Assembly (NCBI RefSeq): GCF_014851395.1
Contig: NW_024041151.1
Span: 28,031,832 to 28,095,831 of the forward strand
Direction: 5' to 3'
DNA from: Micropterus salmoides
Taxonomy: Eukaryota > Chordata > Actinopteri > Centrarchiformes > Centrarchidae
Length of the DNA: 64,000 nt
In this document: piece by piece, positions 1 to 11,920 of the stretch
How positions within the stretch are numbered: position 1 is the stretch's first letter
Layout of the letters: each line of letters begins with the position of its first letter
Made by a program: the position numbers and the translations under genes
Notes under the pieces: model-generated
The model's input: the letters and a program-made list of their open reading frames with translations, nothing else
Told to the model about the DNA's origin: nothing
Databases searched by the model: none

Positions 1-1964
1 TGTTTCCTCATAAATGTACTTTGGGTAGACGGCAATGGGGGGTGGGGGGTGAAAACATGAAAGATTTCTGGGCTGGCCTAAGCCCCCAATGTTTCAAGAG
101 CCTGGAAACCCCCCTGCCATAGAATGAATCATATGCTTAGTTTTTATTGTTAATCCAGACACATCCCACACAATGATCTTCATCTTGAAGGGCTGAGGAA
201 CAGAATGTGGTAACTAAAGTAAGTGAAGTGATCAACAGTGTGCAGGATTTTTTGATTTTTGTATTAGAATACACCTTTATATAAGACTTTCTGGTGCTTT
301 GTAATATGTTCATTCAGACCCAATAACACAACTACAGTATGTTTCCATGTAAAAGAAATAGTATGTTGATTAGTTTAGGCCATGCCTGTTTGATTTGAAT
401 AAATTTGCCATTTATAGAAAAAGAATCACCTCTGGCCCTACAAATATCTTCATGAAATGTGGTGTTTATTATTTTATATGAGCCCAAAAATTTATTAATA
501 TCTTTTCATGGCATTCCATATGTCAAATTCCTATAGGTGAGGCCTACTTACCACAAAACCCCTGAACACGTTATGAATTTGCAACCAAATTTAGATGTCC
601 CATGCACATGCAAATTTCCAAGGCATTTCATCCATAGGTGGCAGTACAGCAACATGATTCATTTGAATGGCACACACATTATGCATAGCTGAACCAAGTG
701 CCAAGATTCCCAGGTAGGATTTCGTCTAGCAACATGTGTATTTTATATTTCTTTATTCATACAAATCTACTTACTCATGAACTCTTTGTGAATTGTTTCA
801 TCCATTAATTCATTACCTTACATGCTTTCTCACTCCCGTGTATTTATTCATGTTAATGTTTGTTTTTTTTGCAATATACATGAGTGCATTCGGTGTGGTT
901 GACTTCAATGCAACATACATTTTAATTTGCTACGTTTGATCAGCAATTTAATTAATTCATCTGTTCGTTGGTTCCATACTTTTCCAACACGATTTAAATT
1001 TTTCAGCTGTGATCTGTGCAGGTGTCTGAGAATAACACACTTCCGAGGTCACACATGATGCCTCTAGTGAATGAATCAATCCAACAGACACAATTAAATG
1101 ATCAATCAGTGCATCTACCTGCTTTTTCAATACTTCCAGGTTGATTAAATCAGTCATTCATGACCAGAGGTTATACAAACTGTTTGATGGCTAACAAAAC
1201 TAAACCTTTGATGTTTACATGTTGAAATGTGTGTGTTTTCTATGGGAATCAATAAGCATGTTTCCCATTAGCATGAGCAAGACTTTCCTGTTTTCCTGCA
1301 CTTCTCCCTCTGTGTGTTTCTATAGTAACCTTGGCTAAAATCCAAACAGCCGGTAGGGCCCTCTGAAGGGCACTACACAGGCAAGATGAAAGATTTCCAC
1401 CAGGCGACTGCAGCTTCCAGGCAACAGATAAATGTGATTTTTAAAGAAGGACATGCTTCCACTGAGCCGAGGAGCGACAGTGAATATCAGGGGACAGTGG
1501 CCCATTCCACATTTTTACATTAACTAATAATAGCCTGGTTCCATATAAGCCATATTTACTAACTGCGTCCATTCTGATCAAATCGGAAAACAATGGCTAG
1601 CAACAACACACAATATGTAGAAATGCTTTTTTGCTAACAGTGGTGCATTTAATGCCTTGCTGCAAAGCTCTGGTGCTAAGGAGGCCACATTGTACAAAGG
1701 AGTAACAGCATAGGATTGATATTTTGGCACTAGCTTGAACTTAACTCCATTTCATTCAGACTGAAAAAATATGTCATTTCAACACCATATCCATGTCGAA
1801 TTGTCATTGGGCAAGATACTGAACCTCAAATTGCTGCCGATGGCTGTGCCAACGATGTATGTGTGTCTCTGTGTGTGTGAATGTTAGTTTCTTCTTGTAA
1901 ATGGGTGAATGTGACATGTAGTGTAGAGAACTTTAAGTAGTCAGAAGACTAACAAGGTGCTGTA
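1..1964. other. Intergenic DNA, nothing recognised
   Basis: AT-rich sequence with stop codons in all frames and no reading frame longer than about 66 codons. No splice-flanked conserved exon, RNA gene or clear transposon end was seen. A short TG-rich stretch lies near 1858-1882. Confidence 0.5.
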
Positions 1965-2190
1965 TACAGTATCTCACTAAAGTGAGTACACCCCTTACAC
2001 CTCAAAGTAGTGAGTGTACAGCTTGTATAACAGTGTAAATTTGCTGTCCCCTCAAAATAACATATCACACAGCCATTAATGTCTAAACCGCTGGCAACAA
2101 AAGTGAGTACACCCCTAAGTGAAAATGTCCAAATTGGGCCCAAAGTGTCAATGTTTTGTGTGGCTACACCATTATTTTCCAGGACTGCCT
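1965..2190 (-). mobile_element. Tc1/mariner element, 3'-end fragment
   Basis: The fragment starts with the terminal repeat TACAGTATCTCACTAAAGTG and carries the internal direct repeat AAAGTGAGTACACCCC at about 1979 and 2100. Read on the minus strand, it preserves the last transposase residues (AVLENNGVATQNI) before a stop. Similarity to the rest of the transposase ends near 2190, so this is one truncated end. The same terminal repeat recurs at 20573 in an ATP8B1 intron, so both come from one family. Confidence 0.75.
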
Positions 2191-4394
2191 TAACAAAGCT
2201 AATAAGGTACAATAGTTTCCTCCATTTTGGACTCCTCTGGCTGTCCTCAAAGATCAACAAGCAACAAGTTCACTTGACACAGCTTTACTTTGCCCAAACA
2301 AACCGATGCACTGATCGCAGTGATTCCGCTGAAAGGAATTGAAGTTGCAGCAACATGTTTTTATACTGGTGTGACCAGGCCTTTAGGCTGCTGTACTCGG
2401 CCCAATAAGAACAAGAAATCCAGGTGAACCGAATAAGTTAAGTCAACTTTGAAGACCCGACAGAATTTATGCATCGTTCAAGCAACTTTGTAACAACAAC
2501 CAAATGCAGATCAGAACCCCTTACCCCTAGCTTAGTGTCTGGGATGGCAAGACACAAAATACTTCATTTTCAGGTGCAGCAATTGGAAAAACCTAAGAAA
2601 CCTACATTTATTAAGAAGAATTTCCAAATTATCAAGCACTGTACTAATGGTGTTGTGCCCCTCAGAAGTGCTTTGAAAATAAATCAGACAAATAAAAAAG
2701 TGAGGATGATGCAGGTAGGGTTATTATTCCCATGATCACATCACTGTTTATTCTGTTTCCTAGACATTCAGTTTGGCTTTTAAAGCAGCGACCGGTGAAG
2801 GAGTATAAAGCTGTGAGCATCAGGGTTTCTGTTTGTTCCCTGAAAGATTCATAAGCGCCACATCCACATGAATCATTCACTAAGGATATGATTGTCGTAA
2901 ACATGAAGTGCCATCTCTGCCACCGTGTGCTGAAAAATTTATGGTTTTTAAGGCATAAATTATGACACGGCGCTTTCCCTCTGCTGGGAAAGTGAGACAG
3001 TGACCAAGGATCACACATGCACACAAAACACACATGTTCACATGTAGCAGAATTAAAGGAGCAAAGTGTTGAATAAGACATCCTGAATTTAGACTATTAC
3101 AATGGAGACATTCTTTATTACAAGGAAAGACTTTCCAGGAAGTACCAGTTTCATACAACTTTGGCCTTATTTTCATAGTTTTATCCACAATTTTCATCAG
3201 TAATAATGACATTGTGCTCACCAAGTAAATTGCTGAAATCCGGGAACACAAAACAAGGCAAACAGTAAAATGATTACCAAAACTGTCATTATTACTGACA
3301 TTTCAGATGCGCTGACATTCAGCTTTACCTCCAAAGTGGTCTAAAGCTCTCTGAGCTAATGAACTATCAGTTTGCAAACTACGGATAAACTGTTAAAACC
3401 TGTCCGATCTTCATCATCACTCCCTTGTGTTTCTCTAGTGTTTGTCGAGTTAGTAACATGCATTGATTGATTGAACAAACTAAAATCAACCAAACTGCTT
3501 TTGTTTAGGAGCGTCCAGTAAAGTTGCAATATGTGTCACTGTTCAGTTTGTGAGGTTTGATTAAATCTACGGTGATGAAGTCATTTTACTTTATCTTTGC
3601 ATTTAAAGTAGAAATTTAGGAACTTTTGACGATCATTGTGATACAGTGGAAAGCACTAACAGTGATCACGTCTGTGTGGGTCAAACTAATCACTATAAGT
3701 GACAACCAATTTTTTTTCTTTTTCTTTACTTCTCATGCAGACTACCATCCAATAGACATCTGCATATTTATTACATGAATATAAAGTAATGGAGCGTACA
3801 TCTTCTCTATTTACAGAATTTTATCGACAGCACAAATTACTGTACATTAAAAATTAAATTACTGTACTGTGGATAATTCAAATACTGTTTATAAAGTATT
3901 GCCTACTGTAGTTCAAAATAGTATTAGGCTGTATCAGGAATGTCAGTAGTGCAAACAGGCTACCAAGGCACAGCTTGGCAGTGGTTTCAGTGTATTTAAA
4001 ATTTTAAAATAAACTATCAGTGCTGAGTTGGTAGCAGAGTTTGAAAACAAATGTATCTATAAAATATTGAGATTTCTACCCATATGCTGTCATATATGAA
4101 AAGACCCAAAATGAACACTGTGAGAGGACTACTTGATTACCTGAAACCAAATATTTAGATAGAATTTGATTAGGAATGAGTCTGTCCCAAGCTTTATGAT
4201 CCATATAAGCGGCTGATCACTGTAAGTACTTTCCACTGCACTGCCATTTACCCTGATATTTTTATAACGAAGCATGAAAAGTTGATACCTCAACATCTCT
4301 ACTCTCTGATTATGTGGCACGGCATATCATCACAGGAGAAAGAAAAAGATTTTTTGAATTGTGAGGTGCAGGAAAAAATGTGTGAGTGTTGCAG
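2191..4394. other. Intergenic DNA, nothing recognised
   Basis: The short reading frames here, the longest about 139 codons on the minus strand at 2662-3081, show no recognisable domain and overlap each other in different frames, as expected by chance. No RNA gene or clear repeat boundary was seen. Confidence 0.45.
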
Positions 4395-5075
4395 TCTCAC
4401 GCAATGACCTCATTTGGATCCTCGTGGCCTGAGGGTAGAAGCTCTTCCTGAGCCTCTGAGTGATAGCTTGGTGTATCCGGTACCATCGTCACAACTGCAG
4501 CAGGGACAAAAAGCCTTATTCTTGCAGCGCCTGGTGTAATAATCCTTTAGACTGGGTAGAGCGCCACCTACTGTATGTTCAGCCGAACTCACCGCTCTTT
4601 GCAAGTCCTTGTGCAAGTCCTGTTCGGTGTTGTTTCTGTACCAGGCAGCGATGTTCCTCATCAGGAAGCTCTCATCAGTATTTGCTGTCCTCCTTCTCCA
4701 CACAGGACCTGTTGATATTGATATTACCGGCTGTTTCTTCTCCCTTATCAGCTCCTTAGTCTTGCTGACGTAGGAGTAGGTTGTTGTCCTAACGCCAGCG
4801 GGTCATGTCCTCTACGTCCTTCTGGTAGGCCTTTTTGACCAGGCGGCATCTTCTGTTGATCGGTTGGGACAGTAGGCAAACTCTAATGGGTCCAGCATGC
4901 TGGGTTGTGAGGAACGGATGTGATCCTTGAACAGCCGTTTGAAGCACTTTGTCATGTGGTAGTTATTCTGGCAGCACAGGAGTGATTGTAGACTTCTTGA
5001 AGCACGTGGGTACGACAGACTGAGGCCTGGTTCAATGTCAGTGTGAACACGGGCACTAGTTGAGGACTCATTCAA
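4395..5075 (-). mobile_element. Non-LTR retrotransposon relic (reverse transcriptase fragments)
   Basis: On the minus strand, separate open segments match parts of a fish LINE ORF2. One, at 4812-5075, contains LDPLEFAYCPNRSTEDA, a reverse-transcriptase motif usually written FAYRPNRSTEDA. Another, at 4410-4703, contains SAEHTVGGALPSLKDYYTRRC, typical of the region downstream of the reverse transcriptase. Most of the catalytic core between them is missing and the frame is broken, so the copy is dead. The exact clade was not determined. Confidence 0.7.
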
Positions 5076-5149
5076 AATTAGCCTGACTGTCCTCAGGTTT
5101 GTTTTGGATCTTTTCTTTTAAACTTAATTCATGCACGCACACTTAGTGA

Positions 5150-5662
5150 AACAGATCATTTCAATTTTTGAAGTCAATTCCTTTCTCTCCCTCTCCCTCT
5201 CTCTTGCACGCACACACACACACACATTCCACTATCCCCTTGGGGACATCTCATTGACATAATGCATTCCCTAGCCCCATACCCTGACCTTAACCCAATT
5301 GTAACCTGAACCCTAACGCCAAGTCTTAACCCTCGAAAAGCAGTCTATGCCTGTGGGGGTAGACTTTACAGTCCTCATCAGTTAGTGTGCATTCATGCTG
5401 AAGTCCCACCGGGATATCAAAACATGAAACACACACACATATTTCAAAATGAATAACTGAAACCAAGGGCCCGCAATGATAACGATGGTAATGAGAGAGG
5501 AAATGTGTGTGTGTGTGTGTGTGTGTGTGTGTTCCTCCCTCTATCTTTTTCTCACTCTCACTGCCAGGTCCTGATTTGTTTTTCTGGAGAGTGTGTGGTC
5601 CTATCTTTGTGAGCATGTTCCTGTCTTTGTGTGTGTGTTCCTCTCTCTCTCTCTCTCTCTCC
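5150..5662. repeat. Cluster of simple repeats (CT, CA, TG)
   Basis: Three microsatellites sit close together: a CT run passing into CA near 5188-5226, a TG run at 5504-5531 and a CT run at 5641-5661. The open frames across them are low-complexity artefacts. Confidence 0.9.
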
Positions 5663-8384
5663 CTCTGTACATTCGGCCCTCACCTCGAGGCGAGTCGATC
5701 CTCTTACAGTAATACCATTGCCTAATCTCAGAGGCGTATCAGAGGGAGCTCAGAGCGCTCAGCACTAATAGGTTCACACAAATGGGATCTAGTCAAAAAA
5801 CCTCCCAATCCTCCTGCCACTGTAAATATGGAGAGCATTATCTAAGTCCGCCTGGAGGCCTCCGATGTGGAACTGATGCAGATTTGACAGAGAGCCTGCG
5901 AGATAGCAGCCAAAAAAAAGGTGATTTAACATGCTGTTAGCAGTGTTACAGCAGTAATATTATTGGTTGTAGGGATGAATCAAATAAAAATCCAACTTTT
6001 AAAACCCAGATGGAGACTGATGTCATTCATACAGGGTTGCTTTAAGGATTGGAAACCATTAAATGCTAATGTGAACATTTTAAGGTGCGTTTAAGGTTTA
6101 AAATTAAGTGAAATTTGCTGCTATTCCATTAATTTAGAGTCTGTAAGTTAGATCTTACCAGTTTTTCTGCCTTCTCTCAGAGGTAGAAAGTAGACCAATA
6201 TTTTCTCAGTACTAAGTTTAATTTTGAATTACTTCAACTTTTCAGGAGGAAATATTCTTCTTTTTACACCACTACGTTTATTTCACAGATATAGTTGCGA
6301 AAAATACCAATTCTTACATATTGTTGGCTTAAAGGCCCAGAAAACCCTATTTTTAAATGGGTTGCTACATGACCACAACATTTTCTGAGTTCAAATGAAT
6401 GATAATGTTGCTCCAAAAGAGCTGCATGTGTAAATAATCCACACTGTGTAGCACAGCAGCAAGCAGTGTTCACAACTTGCTTCTGCTGCCCCCGAGTGTC
6501 CAAGCAAATTTGTTATTGCAGTTTTAGTAGATAATACTTTTCTTTTTGCACTTTTGATTGTTCCTTATTTAGTCATGAATATTTAAGTTATACATATTTT
6601 ATTATTATATATATTTTAAGTTATCAGGGGCTTTAAGTGCTAATAGTTTATTCAACAAATTATTATTTGATGCAGCACGTTTCAGATAAGATCATTTATC
6701 CATCTTCTGAATTAATTTGTCTCTGCAATGAAAGCTGCTCAAGTCGGTGTGTAGGCCTTCCAGCTTCAGAGCGGTTTCGTTTGTGTTAACTCCCATTCAG
6801 CATGAGTACTGTGTGTGCTTTCATGGTGGCTCTGTGTTAGTGGTATACAATTGTCTCAGTGTTCACATAATGAGACATTGTTCAAGTGGAGAACAAAATC
6901 CAGGGCAAACATATGACAGCTGATACAGACTTTTTATGTCTGCAGGAGATGAAGTTTGATTCTTAAAAGGCAAGAGATTCTGGGTTGGTGAAATGACACA
7001 GATTGATCTTTATTTATTTGTCACCTCTACCCATTCTATTGGGTCTGGCTTATACACTTCAAAGCCTTTTGTATCATAACTTTTTATTATTTGCCATTTT
7101 ATGTTCTGTTTTTACTAGCAGAATGTAAAACCTATCTCTATTTGAGAGAAATTCAGCATCAAAAAGGAAACAAAATATTGGATCTGCTGCGTTTTTATGT
7201 AATTCAGGGGGGTACATGTTATCTTATTCTTCTGTAAAAAGTGTGGCTGCAAGTTTGGAAGCTTTATACTTTATAAAACATATAAAACTCCCACAGCAGA
7301 AACAATGCTGATTAAAGAATACCTGCATATTATTGTATCTTGTATATACATAATAAATAAGCACAAACTAAAAATGCCAAAGCTTGTGCAGAATGAAGAA
7401 GCTCTATAAAGAAGGACCTATAAAGAGATTAGATAAAAAGTACATGTGAATTTCAAGCTATCACTCAAAGATGTACATTTAGAATCTGTAGAATGTAATA
7501 TGTCTAGTATGGCTTTGCCCAGCTGCATGTGCTACTCGGGGCCCAAAAACATCTAAAATATAAAGTAAACATCTGATACATTGATGCAGTGGGAACTATG
7601 TCTGCTTGGGGAAAACTAACATCCCCACTAAGTGTTGAACAGCCATTAAATTGCAAAGTCAGGTGAAGATGCAGGGATATATGAGAAAATATGATCAAAC
7701 GTGTTGTTGTTGAGATGTTTTGGTGCCCTGTGAGGTGCCATCCTCTGTTGCTGCAGCTGAACTACACACTGATGTTTCACTAGAGTCAGAAACTAACCAG
7801 AGCAGAGCTGAGACAGGCAGACACAGTCCTGCAGTGACACCCAGAGACTCCAAACAGTACTGCTTCATTAAAATACACAGTAGGCCTACTGTAGTTCACT
7901 ATAATACACTGACAGACTAATATGTTTAACCAGTATATTAATACATTATCAGTAAGGCCCGAGTGTTTACAGTCAGAAGAAGGCGCAAACATACATTTAT
8001 ACAAACCTGAATTAATGCCATGCCAGAGACTTAAGCTTTTGTGGCTCAATGCTCTGCTTTTTTATTAAAAAAGAAAAATCTAAACACATAAATACATAAT
8101 ATTGTTCATTAAAAATATTTTTTTAAATCTTCCTCAAATTCAGTATCTTAAAATTATTTCTACTCTTGATGGCTGTATAGAAAACAATTATACCACATGT
8201 AGAGGTCACAATTTTTGACAGCAACAAAATGAAAAGATTGATTAGAAATGTATTAATGCTGCATTGTTTCCTTTATATTATTTAGTTGCTTTGCGAGTGA
8301 TACTATGAAATTTGCTAAACTGCAGCCATTGTGGCCATAAGCAGAAACTGAGGAGATGTGGTAAATTCTAAATGTTTTCAGCTC
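5663..8384. other. Intergenic DNA, nothing firmly recognised
   Basis: No coding exon or complete repeat was identified. The stretch around 6330-6520 has the look of a dispersed fish repeat because it carries a 79-codon minus-strand frame with no domain, but no boundary could be set. Confidence 0.4.
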
Positions 8385-8990
8385 TGTGACATCCTCAAAG
8401 TAGCTCAGAGGACAGATGTCGATGTGGTCATGTTGCTCGACTGACTTGTTATCTGCGGGAATCTGATCTGTTGCCTTACATCAGGGCTTCTTTTGTCAAT
8501 CAGACGGACAAGCCCTTTGAAGAACTTCTCAGTGTTCCTCACTGCTGACGCACCTTAACATCTTTCTCTCAGGTCTAGATTCTTCGGCTGGATTTTATTT
8601 TCTCATTGTGACGAGAGCAGATGTTCTCTTGAAGCTCTTTCGAGGGGTCGACCAGCCTGTCTTTTTTCAATGGCAATGAAACTGTTCACAGCATGAGACC
8701 AGACACTGCAGACAGGACTTGAGAGCTTTCTTCCAGTGCAAACATCACAGGCCACATCTCCAGCCCCAGCGTAGCAGTGATCAGCCGGAGCAGCTTGGAG
8801 TCCTGTCTTCTTCAGCTCCTCCACTAAATCTACTAAAATGGTGTTTTTCACCAGGGCAGGCCTCGAGGTCAGTCGGCTTTGAGGAAAGCTGTGGCTTTTC
8901 TTCTGATCCTCTTTTTCCCAGTAGCCTTTAAAACAGCTTATGCTGTAGTTGTGCCACTGAGCCGTTTTACCTCTCAGACAAATGGGCAAT
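8385..8990 (-). pseudogene. finTRIM-like RING/B-box/coiled-coil gene fragment, decayed
   Basis: The minus strand from about 8990 reads HNYSISCFKGYWEKEDQ, the second half of a TRIM RING finger. The linker VEELKKTGLQAAPADHCYAG follows, then the B-box start DVACDVCTGRK. After that the frame shifts and continues as ALKSCLQCLVS. Further down, near 8385-8420, CPLSYFEDVT matches the end of the finTRIM coiled coil. Two RING cysteines are lost (SFPQSR where SCPQCR is usual). Intact finTRIM proteins are fish-specific E3 ubiquitin ligases linked to antiviral immunity. This copy has a frameshift, missing zinc ligands and no start or SPRY domain, so it is a pseudogene. The assignment comes from recognising family motifs, not from a search. 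Confidence 0.75.
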
Positions 8991-9028
8991 ACTTTTTTAT
9001 TAATAATATAAAAATTATTTTAAATATA

Positions 9029-9338
9029 ATTGGTTAGCACTGTCACCTCACAGCAAGAAGGTCGTGGGTTCAAACCCCGGTTGCCCCGGCCTTTCTGTGT
9101 GAAGTTTGCATGTTCTCTCCGGGTGCTCCGGCTTCCTCCCACCATCCAAAGACATGCAGGCTAGATTAATCTGTGTCTCTAAAAATTATCCCTAGGTGTG
9201 AGTGGTTGTGTGGCCCTGCGATGGACTGGCGGCTTGTCCAGGGTGTACCCCGCCTTTCACTCAATGTAAGCTGGGATTTGCTCCAGCCCCCCGCGACCCT
9301 GTACGCAAGATAAGCGGTTGATGATGGATGGATGAAAT
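9029..9338 (+). mobile_element. tRNA-derived SINE
   Basis: The head resembles a tRNA gene: an A-box-like TGGTTAGCACTG at about 9031 and a B-box-like GGGTTCAAACCCCGG near 9066. A body common in fish genomes follows (GATGGACTGGCGGCTTGTCC), and the copy ends in a short GATG-type tail. It has no coding capacity. It would have been transcribed by RNA polymerase III and mobilised by a LINE in trans. Confidence 0.75.
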
Positions 9339-9545
9339 TACAAGACTCAGCTTTAGTACATAGTGCACGCTCAGTCTAGCAACTGAGCTACCAGCGCGCA
9401 GTGATCTATATATATACAGTATATACTTTTGACAGATCTGTGCAGGGGGCATTAAGCAGGAAACGTGGACTGAATGGGACTGGCTGTAAATGAAAGCAGG
9501 GAGGTGGAGCAGGGGATGAGCTTTGCATCATGTATTTGACACGTT

Positions 9546-9640
9546 CAGTGGCGGTTCTAGACCAATTTTATAAAGGGGGCCAGGCTGAGGCCAGTTGTTT
9601 TGTCAAAGGGGCACATTCAATCCGGGACAAAAGAGACAAA
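9546..9640 (+). mobile_element. hAT-type transposon end fragment
   Basis: The sequence CAGTGGCGGTTCTAGACC looks like the terminal repeat of a dispersed fish hAT element. The opposite end and an 8-bp target duplication were not found, so this is a tentative fragment call. Confidence 0.35.
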
Positions 9641-11595
9641 GGCAATGTTCAAGCTTTCAAAATGTCTTGTTTAGTATATAATGTAATGTTTTAGTAACTT
9701 ACAGTTATTGTTTTTAGTAACAGGATCTTTTCAGTAACTTAGTTATAGTTTTATTAAATTACATTATACAAAAAAAACCATTCCTGTTAACTTTAGCTCA
9801 AGTTACAGTACAGTCTTTGATGCAACACTTCTTTGTAAGGCTTAATGAACTGTAGAAGCTCTAGTGTACTAGACATTCTCTGGATCAAAGTTTGTATTTT
9901 GTATCCCACTATAACTTTTGAAACAACAAACTTCTCCACATTCACCTCTGTTTTTAGTCCCGCGAAGTATTCACAAAATTAAATACTTAGGCCATCATCT
10001 GTGCATTATACTTTCATTAATTATGAACAGTGTCTTGATGTTGATGTTACAGCTCATGTAGAAACCCTGCCTCAAAAAACAGGCAGTGCTGGGGTTTTAT
10101 TACCATGCCAGGGACAGGAAAGCTTTTTTAAAGTGGACCAGTTGTTCACTTTAACTGGTAAACCTAAGTAATGTGTAGCAGAGTGCATATTGATGTATAT
10201 CCCAAGCTGAGTGCATCATTGGTAGACAGAGCAGTCAGATGATAAAACAGAATAATTCAGTGGATTTTGAAAATAACTTCATTAAGTCTTCCTGTGAAGT
10301 TTGGCCTAACAACCTGTCAGGAAAGGAGCAAACTAAAATGTCTCCTGCTTTTTCCACAACTGACATTTTGAATTAAGCAGGAAAAGCCCAGGTGTTACTA
10401 ATAAAATTAAGGATGGCTCTGTTCTATTCAAGTGTCCCAGTAAGCCACATAGTAGCTAAATGGAATTCAGCCATTGTTGATTATTTAGGCTACACATGTG
10501 CTTTTCCTAGTGACATGTCAAAATATATTCAGTGTTGATTTATTTTTCTCATCTGTTTAGGACAGTTAATTTAATTTAATTAATTTAATTTAATCAGTTC
10601 ATTGTGTCGTCTTTTTGCAAGCCAGTATCACAATAGCTGCCTTCACCGCTTGTATTTTTTTTTTTACACTGTGGCCTGTTTGTTGAATTCTAAACCTTGT
10701 CAAATTGATCCCTAGGAAACATGTTTTTTTGCAAGAAGTGAAGACGATTGTAAAAGCTATTTGTAGCTACAGTGTCATGACTGTAATGAAACATACTTGT
10801 TTTGTGGAACCTGTTTAACCTGAGTTTTGAAAATTGGGATAGAAGAAATGACACTCATTTTAAGCAGCAGTCAGAGCATTTATATCATAGGTAGGAATCA
10901 ACGCGGACTTCATGGCACCTTTCAGGTCAGACTTTGAGACTGTCCTACCACTTAAAATGACAACAACAGTCGTTACAGCAAAAGTTCTCTAGTTGTCGTA
11001 GCAATGGCTCTTGTCCATCAGGAGCAAATGAGGAAGTCAGGTGACATTATAGAGCCACAATAATAAAGTCCACAGATGGAGGAGTTCAGGGTGGGTGAGT
11101 CAACAAATCACCTTTTTGACCATTGTGAGGACAACATCCAGGAACTCAGTGCACTGCAACTGTCAGTGTGAACATACTTGTGCACTTAAACTAGCAAGTG
11201 TAAGTACGGCAGAATGCAAATTGAGACAGCCCAAAATTTAATTACTTTGAAAACATTATGTCACGGGTTTGGGTTGGGTAGGTGTGTTTTGTGTTTGTTT
11301 CTGTGTTCATTCCCTGCCCTTGTGTTTGCTCTTCTCTGTAGAATGTGTTACTTTGGTCATTTGTTTATTAGTTCATTAGTGTTTTCTGGTCTTGTTTTAC
11401 TGTCTCTTTGTTTTTGATGTCTGTGTTATGTTTCATTTTGTGACATTATTCCTTGAGTGTTTCAGTTAGCTTTACTTCCTGTTTTAGTTTGTAGTTAGTC
11501 TGCCCTAGTGTCTCTCTTCATGTTTTTCTTCCTGAGCCTGTCCTTGATTGTCTTAGTGGTTTCACCTGTGTGTAATTTAGTTTAGTTTAGATATT
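9641..11595. other. Intergenic DNA with AT-rich and T-rich tracts
   Basis: No gene is visible. A TTTAA-type simple repeat lies near 10565-10597. A long T-rich, G-poor stretch at about 11270-11590 (CTTCCTGTTTTAGTTTG and similar) looks like part of a dispersed retroelement, but no terminal structure could be defined. Confidence 0.4.
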
Positions 11596-11920
11596 TAATG
11601 ACCACAATGAGTGAGGACCTCGTTTGTAGTCCAGCCTTTACTTCCTTTACTTGTGATGTCACAATGAAAACGTGCCATAAAGCTTGCCAAGCGGCTAGCG
11701 GGGTCAGGCACGCCCTCAAACCAAGCTAGTCTGAGCGGAGGCCCTTTGGTTTTCCATTGTAGAAATAGTAGTAGAGTCGAGTCTATCGATTTTCGCTATG
11801 GTAGCATTTTTCGGCAAGGCAGCATAGATTGTCAGAACACCTGCAACAGTTCAAGGTTTAGTCCTGATGGTAAGATGTGGAACAATGATGTTGTGTGGTT
11901 GTGGACTTGAGAGTAACTTA

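Noticed and set aside
2662..3251. Overlapping minus-strand frames of 123-139 codons
   Set aside because: Two different frames overlap the same DNA, neither with a recognisable domain.
5326..5725. Open frames through simple repeats
   Set aside because: They consist largely of repeated dipeptides from TG and CT runs.
9060..9080. Possible tRNA gene
   Set aside because: A and B boxes exist, but no complete cloverleaf can be formed and the sequence continues into a SINE body.
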